From positions 1 to 17,430 of the forward strand of contig DAOVNS010000019.1 in assembly GCA_030630075.1 (NCBI GenBank): a stretch of 17,430 bases of DNA, read 5' to 3'. The translations under genes and the position numbers were made by a program. The notes under the pieces are model-generated. The model did not search any database. It had not been told where the DNA came from and was given only the letters and a program-made list of their open reading frames with translations. Shown here one piece after another: positions 13,404 to 17,430 of the stretch (position 1 is its first letter; the number at the start of each line of letters is the position of its first letter). The stretch comes from a bacterium. GTDB taxonomy: Bacteria > Dependentiae > Babeliae > Babeliales > UASB340.

Positions 13404-15884
13404 ATGATTATGATTTTAACTGAAATATTAAAAGAAAATGCACAAAAGTATCCAAACACAAAAGCCGTAACAATGCATATTGGTTATAGAGCCGTGACCC
13501 TAACATATAAACAGGTTTATGAACTTGCAAAAAAAACGGCTTTATTCTTACAGCAAAATGATATTAAAAAAGGTGATAAAGTTTTTATATTTGCACAAAA
13601 TTCACCTTATTGGGGAGTACTTTTTTGGGGAATAATGCTATGTGGTGCTGTGGCTGTTCCTTTAAATGTTCAAAGTACATCAGATATGATTAGTAAAATT
13701 GTAGAGCAAACCGGTGGTACATTGTTTTTTAAAAGCAGATTTTTAAAAAGAGACTTGCCCGAAAACCTAAAAATTTACGATATCGATTTTCTTGATGAAC
13801 TAATTGAAAGCTTAGATATTAAAGATTTTAAAGAACCCGAATTATCCGAAGATGATTTAATAGAAATTTTATATACATCTGGAACAACTGGAGATCCTAA
13901 AGGTGTTTTGCTTACACATAAAAACATTAGTTCGAACCTGGAATCGATCGCTGAGTTTTTTACATTTAAACCAGGAACAGAAAAGTTACTTTCTATTTTG
14001 CCGTTGACTCATATTTTTGAACAAACAATTGGTTTCTTTTTAGCATTTTTTTATAAAGGTGAGATTGTTTATACCCATTCTTATTCTGCGATTGCTGAAT
14101 TATTGCAAAAATATAAAGTCACAAAAATGTTGGCGGTTCCGGAATTTTTAAAAGTTTTAATGTCAAAAATGCGTGCAGAACTAGAAAAGAAAAAACTCTT
14201 AAAGCTTTTTGATGCAGCACAAAAGTTGGCATTAAAAGTAAATTGTAATTTGTTTTCGCGTATTTTGTTTTATCCTATTCGTAGAAAAATTGGAAACATT
14301 GATACGATTGCATCGGGGGGTGCTTTTTTGGAACCGGAATTAGAAAAACAATGGAATGCATTAGGGATTACGATTTTACAAGGTTATGGATTAACCGAAA
14401 CGTCTCCAGTTGTTACTTGTAATACTTATATTGATCGCAAAGTTGGTTCTGTTGGAAGAGTTGTAAAAAATGTTGAAGTGAAATTAGCAGAAGATGGCGA
14501 AATTTTTGTTAAAGGGCCAAATGTTTTTCAGGGTTACTTTAATAATGAAGAGAAAACAAAAGAATGTTTTACTTCTGATGGATTTTTTAAAACCGGTGAT
14601 ATTGGAAAGTTTGATGAAGATAATTTTTTGTTTTTAAGTGGCAGAAAAAAATATGTAATTGTTGGTCCGGGTGGCCAGAATGTTTTTCCTGAAGATATTG
14701 AACTTGAATTAAACAGGCTTGATGGGGTTAAAGATTGTGCCGTGCTTGGAATTGAAACGCCAAGCGGAATGATAGAAATACATGCTGTTGTTTTACCTGA
14801 AAGTGGAATTGATAATTTGGAAGAAATAGTTAATAAAGCAAATAGTAAGCTTGCATCTTATCAGCAAATTACAGGATATACTATTTGGCCATTTGATGAT
14901 TTTCCTCGTTCGGCGACTAGGAAGGTTAAAAAAGAAGATGTTAAAAGGTATATATTAGAAAAAAAAGGAACAGGTCAAGTTGAAAAAAATGGTGAAGATA
15001 AAACTCCGTTATTTAAAATTTTAAGTCAGATTAGTGGGGTTGATATTGCAAGAATCAAAAAGGATACAAAAATTATTCACGATTTAAAATTTGATTCTTT
15101 AACGTTGGTAGAGTTTTTTTTAAGAGTTGAACAAGATTGTGGAGTTGTTTTAGATCCTTCGCATATTAATGCAAAAACTACTGTTTTGGATTTAGAAGAA
15201 ATTATAGCTAAAAAAGAACCTGTACCAAGGCCTCCGGAATTAAAAAAATGGCCACGTTCTTGGTGGGCATCTATTATTAGAACTCTTTTACAATATGTAT
15301 CATTTTTATTATTAAGGATTTTTGTAAAGTTTAAAGTTGAAGGTGCGCAAAATTTAAAAGATCTAAAGTTGCCTGTAATTTTTATGCCAAATCATGTTAG
15401 TTATATTGATGGTGCAATTGTTTCAATGACTTTACCTTTTAAAATTCGAAAAAAACTGACATTTGCTGCGGCAAAAGATGTTTTGTATAAAGATTACAAA
15501 TATATTGCATGGTTAGTTGATCTTATTTTTGATTCTTTTGTTTTCCCTCGTGAAGAAAGTCAGAATATTGCATTTGGTTTAAATTCGATGGGCAGCCTTT
15601 TAGACCAAGGATATTCGGTTGTCGTTTTTCCTGAGGGTAAGATGAGTTTGGATGGCAAGCTCCTTCCTCTAAAAAAGGGTGCGGGTTTGATGGCTGTTGA
15701 AATGAATACATTTATTGTTCCTGTAAAACTTGTGGGTGCAGAGAAGGTTGTTCCGTATGATAAAATTTTACCAAGACATTTTGGGACTGTAACTGTAAAA
15801 ATTGGAAAACCTATTAAATTTAAAAAATCAGACAATTATGACGATGCGGTAAAAAGGATTGAGATGGAGTTAGAAAAACTGTAG
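13404..15884 (+). CDS. three-domain fusion: acyl-ACP/CoA synthetase, acyl carrier protein, PlsC acyltransferase
   Basis: This 826-residue protein activates free fatty acids and places them on glycerolipids. Residues 1 to about 520 are an adenylate-forming ligase: P-loop YTSGTTGDPKG (about 157-167), YGLTETSP (328-335), the KTGDIG and SGRKKYVI motifs, and RSATRKVKKEDV with a conserved lysine near its end. Residues about 540-610 are an acyl carrier domain with the pantetheine-attachment DSL (S565). A hydrophobic segment (about 618-640) precedes a PlsC domain with NHVSYID (663-669) and VFPEG (741-745). E. coli Aas carries ligase and acyltransferase in the opposite order and no carrier domain. A self-contained relay from fatty acid to phospholipid, useful for lysophospholipid repair or host lipid scavenging, is inferred. 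Only a weak ribosome binding site precedes ATG 13404; ATG 13410 is possible. The GDPD gene follows 23 bases later. Confidence 0.93.
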   Translation: MIMILTEILKENAQKYPNTKAVTMHIGYRAVTLTYKQVYELAKKTALFLQQNDIKKGDKVFIFAQNSPYWGVLFWGIMLCGAVAVPLNVQSTSDMISKIVEQTGGTLFFKSRFLKRDLPENLKIYDIDFLDELIESLDIKDFKEPELSEDDLIEILYTSGTTGDPKGVLLTHKNISSNLESIAEFFTFKPGTEKLLSILPLTHIFEQTIGFFLAFFYKGEIVYTHSYSAIAELLQKYKVTKMLAVPEFLKVLMSKMRAELEKKKLLKLFDAAQKLALKVNCNLFSRILFYPIRRKIGNIDTIASGGAFLEPELEKQWNALGITILQGYGLTETSPVVTCNTYIDRKVGSVGRVVKNVEVKLAEDGEIFVKGPNVFQGYFNNEEKTKECFTSDGFFKTGDIGKFDEDNFLFLSGRKKYVIVGPGGQNVFPEDIELELNRLDGVKDCAVLGIETPSGMIEIHAVVLPESGIDNLEEIVNKANSKLASYQQITGYTIWPFDDFPRSATRKVKKEDVKRYILEKKGTGQVEKNGEDKTPLFKILSQISGVDIARIKKDTKIIHDLKFDSLTLVEFFLRVEQDCGVVLDPSHINAKTTVLDLEEIIAKKEPVPRPPELKKWPRSWWASIIRTLLQYVSFLLLRIFVKFKVEGAQNLKDLKLPVIFMPNHVSYIDGAIVSMTLPFKIRKKLTFAAAKDVLYKDYKYIAWLVDLIFDSFVFPREESQNIAFGLNSMGSLLDQGYSVVVFPEGKMSLDGKLLPLKKGAGLMAVEMNTFIVPVKLVGAEKVVPYDKILPRHFGTVTVKIGKPIKFKKSDNYDDAVKRIEMELEKL

Positions 15885-15907
15885 GGATTTAATTAAAGGG
15901 GGGATTT

Positions 15908-16747
15908 ATGAATAAGATATTTGGGCAACTAAAAAAACTATTAAAAAAATCTTTTGTGATTGCCTTTCTAGTTGTTGCTGTTTTTTATTTGTTTTTTAAA
16001 TTTGGTGTGCGGATGGGATATATTGTTAAAAATAATACAAGAATTGAAAAAATTGGACATCGGGGTGCTTGTGGTTATGAACCGGAAAATACAATTCAAT
16101 CATTTAAAAAAGCAATAAAACTTGGAGTTGATGCAATTGAGCTTGATGTTCGCACGTGCAAAACGGGTGAACTTGTTGTAATTCATGATGCAAAAGTTGA
16201 TAGAACAACAAGTGGTTGTGGTTTTGTTAAGGATTTAACAGTAGATCAAATTGATTCCCTATATAATGATAATACATATATAGGTGACGTAAAAAAAGTT
16301 GTAACTCTTGAAAAAGCATTAGATGTGATTGATAGAAAAGCTAAAGTAATGATTGAAGTTAAAGATAGAGGAATGGTTAAACCGCTTAGTAAAATATTAA
16401 GCCGATATATAAAAAAGAAGGATTGGAAAGTGAGTGATTTTTGTGTCATATCATTTAATTACAAAGAAGTTTTAGATTTTGCAAAGTTAAATCCTAAAAT
16501 TTCAGTTGGATTATCATTTAGTAAGATTCCTAAAGATAAATCCAAGTTTTATAGGAAAATAGAAAAGTTTAGTAATGTTGATTGTATGGTGATTGATTAC
16601 AAAAATATTGATTCACAATTTGTATCGGAACTGCATAAAAAAAATATGAAAGTTTTTGTTTATACAGTTAATAAAAAGTCGGATATTATAAAAATAAAGA
16701 AGTTGTTTGTTGATGGTATAATTTCTGATTATCCCGATATAATCTAG
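15908..16747 (+). CDS. membrane-anchored glycerophosphodiester phosphodiesterase
   Basis: GDPD enzymes cleave deacylated phospholipid headgroups to glycerol-3-phosphate and an alcohol. Seen: HRG at 51-53 (catalytic H51), EPEN with E60, ELDVR with E78 and D80 (metal ligands), and IHD with the second catalytic H93 followed by DRTTSG. This is the full family signature in a 279-residue protein. A membrane helix at about 15-32 (FVIAFLVVAVFYLFF) anchors it, with the catalytic domain probably on the outer face; GlpQ-like enzymes are likewise periplasmic. GGGGGG four to five bases before the ATG at 15908 is a strong ribosome binding site. It forms an operon with the acyltransferase fusion, so the pair probably handles breakdown and rebuilding of host- or self-derived phospholipids. 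Confidence 0.93.
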   Translation: MNKIFGQLKKLLKKSFVIAFLVVAVFYLFFKFGVRMGYIVKNNTRIEKIGHRGACGYEPENTIQSFKKAIKLGVDAIELDVRTCKTGELVVIHDAKVDRTTSGCGFVKDLTVDQIDSLYNDNTYIGDVKKVVTLEKALDVIDRKAKVMIEVKDRGMVKPLSKILSRYIKKKDWKVSDFCVISFNYKEVLDFAKLNPKISVGLSFSKIPKDKSKFYRKIEKFSNVDCMVIDYKNIDSQFVSELHKKNMKVFVYTVNKKSDIIKIKKLFVDGIISDYPDII

Positions 16748-16753
16748 CTTTAT

Positions 16754-16787
16754 GGCTGTTTGCAATTTTATCTAAAGAGCCTTTTTT
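16754..16787 (+). terminator. probable terminator of the lipid operon
   Basis: GGCT-G-TTT pairs with AAA-G-AGCC around a 12-base loop, with one G-G mismatch, and is followed by six T. It begins seven bases after the GDPD stop. Confidence 0.55.
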
Positions 16788-16817
16788 GTAACGGTGAAAA
16801 AAAAATCAAAAAAAAGC

Positions 16818-16845
16818 TTGCAATGACAAAATAAAAGTGTAGTAT
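16818..16845 (+). promoter_or_regulatory. rRNA operon promoter
   Basis: TTGCAA (-35) and TAGTAT (-10) are 16 bases apart, preceded by an A-rich stretch resembling an UP element (A9 and A7 runs from 16798). Transcription would start about 145 bases before mature 16S. Confidence 0.75.
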
Positions 16846-16896
16846 ATAAACATGCTTGAGGCACAGAAGGTGCTGAGGGCGATGAAAACGGAGGGT

Positions 16897-16919
16897 AAGC
16901 GAAGTGAAAATCGCTTTTT
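16897..16919 (+). other. leader hairpin before 16S rRNA
   Basis: AAGCGA and TCGCTT form a 6-base-pair hairpin with an 8-base loop followed by TTT, resembling a weak attenuator or a processing structure in the rRNA leader. Confidence 0.4.
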
Positions 16920-16925
16920 AAAAAA

Positions 16926-16935
16926 TTCTTTGAAA
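16926..16935 (+). promoter_or_regulatory. boxA-like antitermination element
   Basis: TTCTTTGAAA matches the boxA core found in many rRNA leaders, where NusB/NusE load an antitermination complex. It lies between the leader hairpin and 16S, as expected. Confidence 0.6.
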
Positions 16936-16998
16936 TACACATCAAGTAAGTCAGATAAAAAGTTTTGTCTGAACTTTGGAAAAGATTCACGTAAATTC

Positions 16999-17430
<432 letters not shown>

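Overview
The window is AT-rich bacterial DNA with short intergenic gaps. It ends inside the 5' part of a 16S rRNA gene. The gene content suggests a small-genome, host-dependent, Gram-negative-type bacterium: a TonB/TolA-like envelope protein, a fatty-acid scavenging acyltransferase fusion, several exported proteins without recognisable families, and an exported protease carrying eukaryote-type ubiquitin-interacting motifs. My best guess is an intracellular symbiont of protists such as Candidatus Dependentiae (TM6). This is inferred from gene content, not from a database search; the 432 bases of 16S here would settle it.

Left part (1-6424, all on the minus strand): prfB (RF2), tilS, a TonB/TolA-family protein, an exported unknown protein, an FAD-dependent sugar-nucleotide-type oxidoreductase and an NAD-dependent sugar epimerase (cut by the window edge; its start overlaps the oxidoreductase gene by 17 bases). 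The last two probably make surface polysaccharide precursors. A small basic protein gene lies just before prfB.

Middle (6547-9025): a stable-RNA cluster with tRNA-Ile(GAU), a truncated tRNA-Ala relic, tRNA-Ala(UGC) and an odd tRNA-Ala with anticodon CGC. Each ends in an encoded CCA that runs straight into a hairpin-forming repeat. The cluster looks like tandem duplication followed by decay. Next to it is a decaying family of exported proteins: one intact gene made of two homologous halves, one copy whose signal peptide is out of frame by one base in an A run, and one relic reduced to ribosome binding site plus signal peptide.

Right part (9187-16747): a MazG-like pyrophosphohydrolase diverges from an ATP-cone/Mrr-nuclease fusion, with a cluster of alternating ACAAAC/GTTTGT half-sites between them. 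Then come the exported cysteine-protease-like protein with two ubiquitin-interacting motifs, asnS, and a plus-strand two-gene lipid operon: adenylation, acyl carrier and PlsC domains in one protein, followed by a membrane-anchored glycerophosphodiester phosphodiesterase.

Far right (16754-17430): a terminator, an rRNA promoter, a leader with a boxA-like element, and the start of 16S rRNA. The rRNA and tRNA-Ile promoters share the -35 hexamer TTGCAA.

The strongest candidate for something new is the exported UIM-protease (10643-11623), a likely host-directed deubiquitinase-like effector. Second is the tRNA-end hairpin repeat system.
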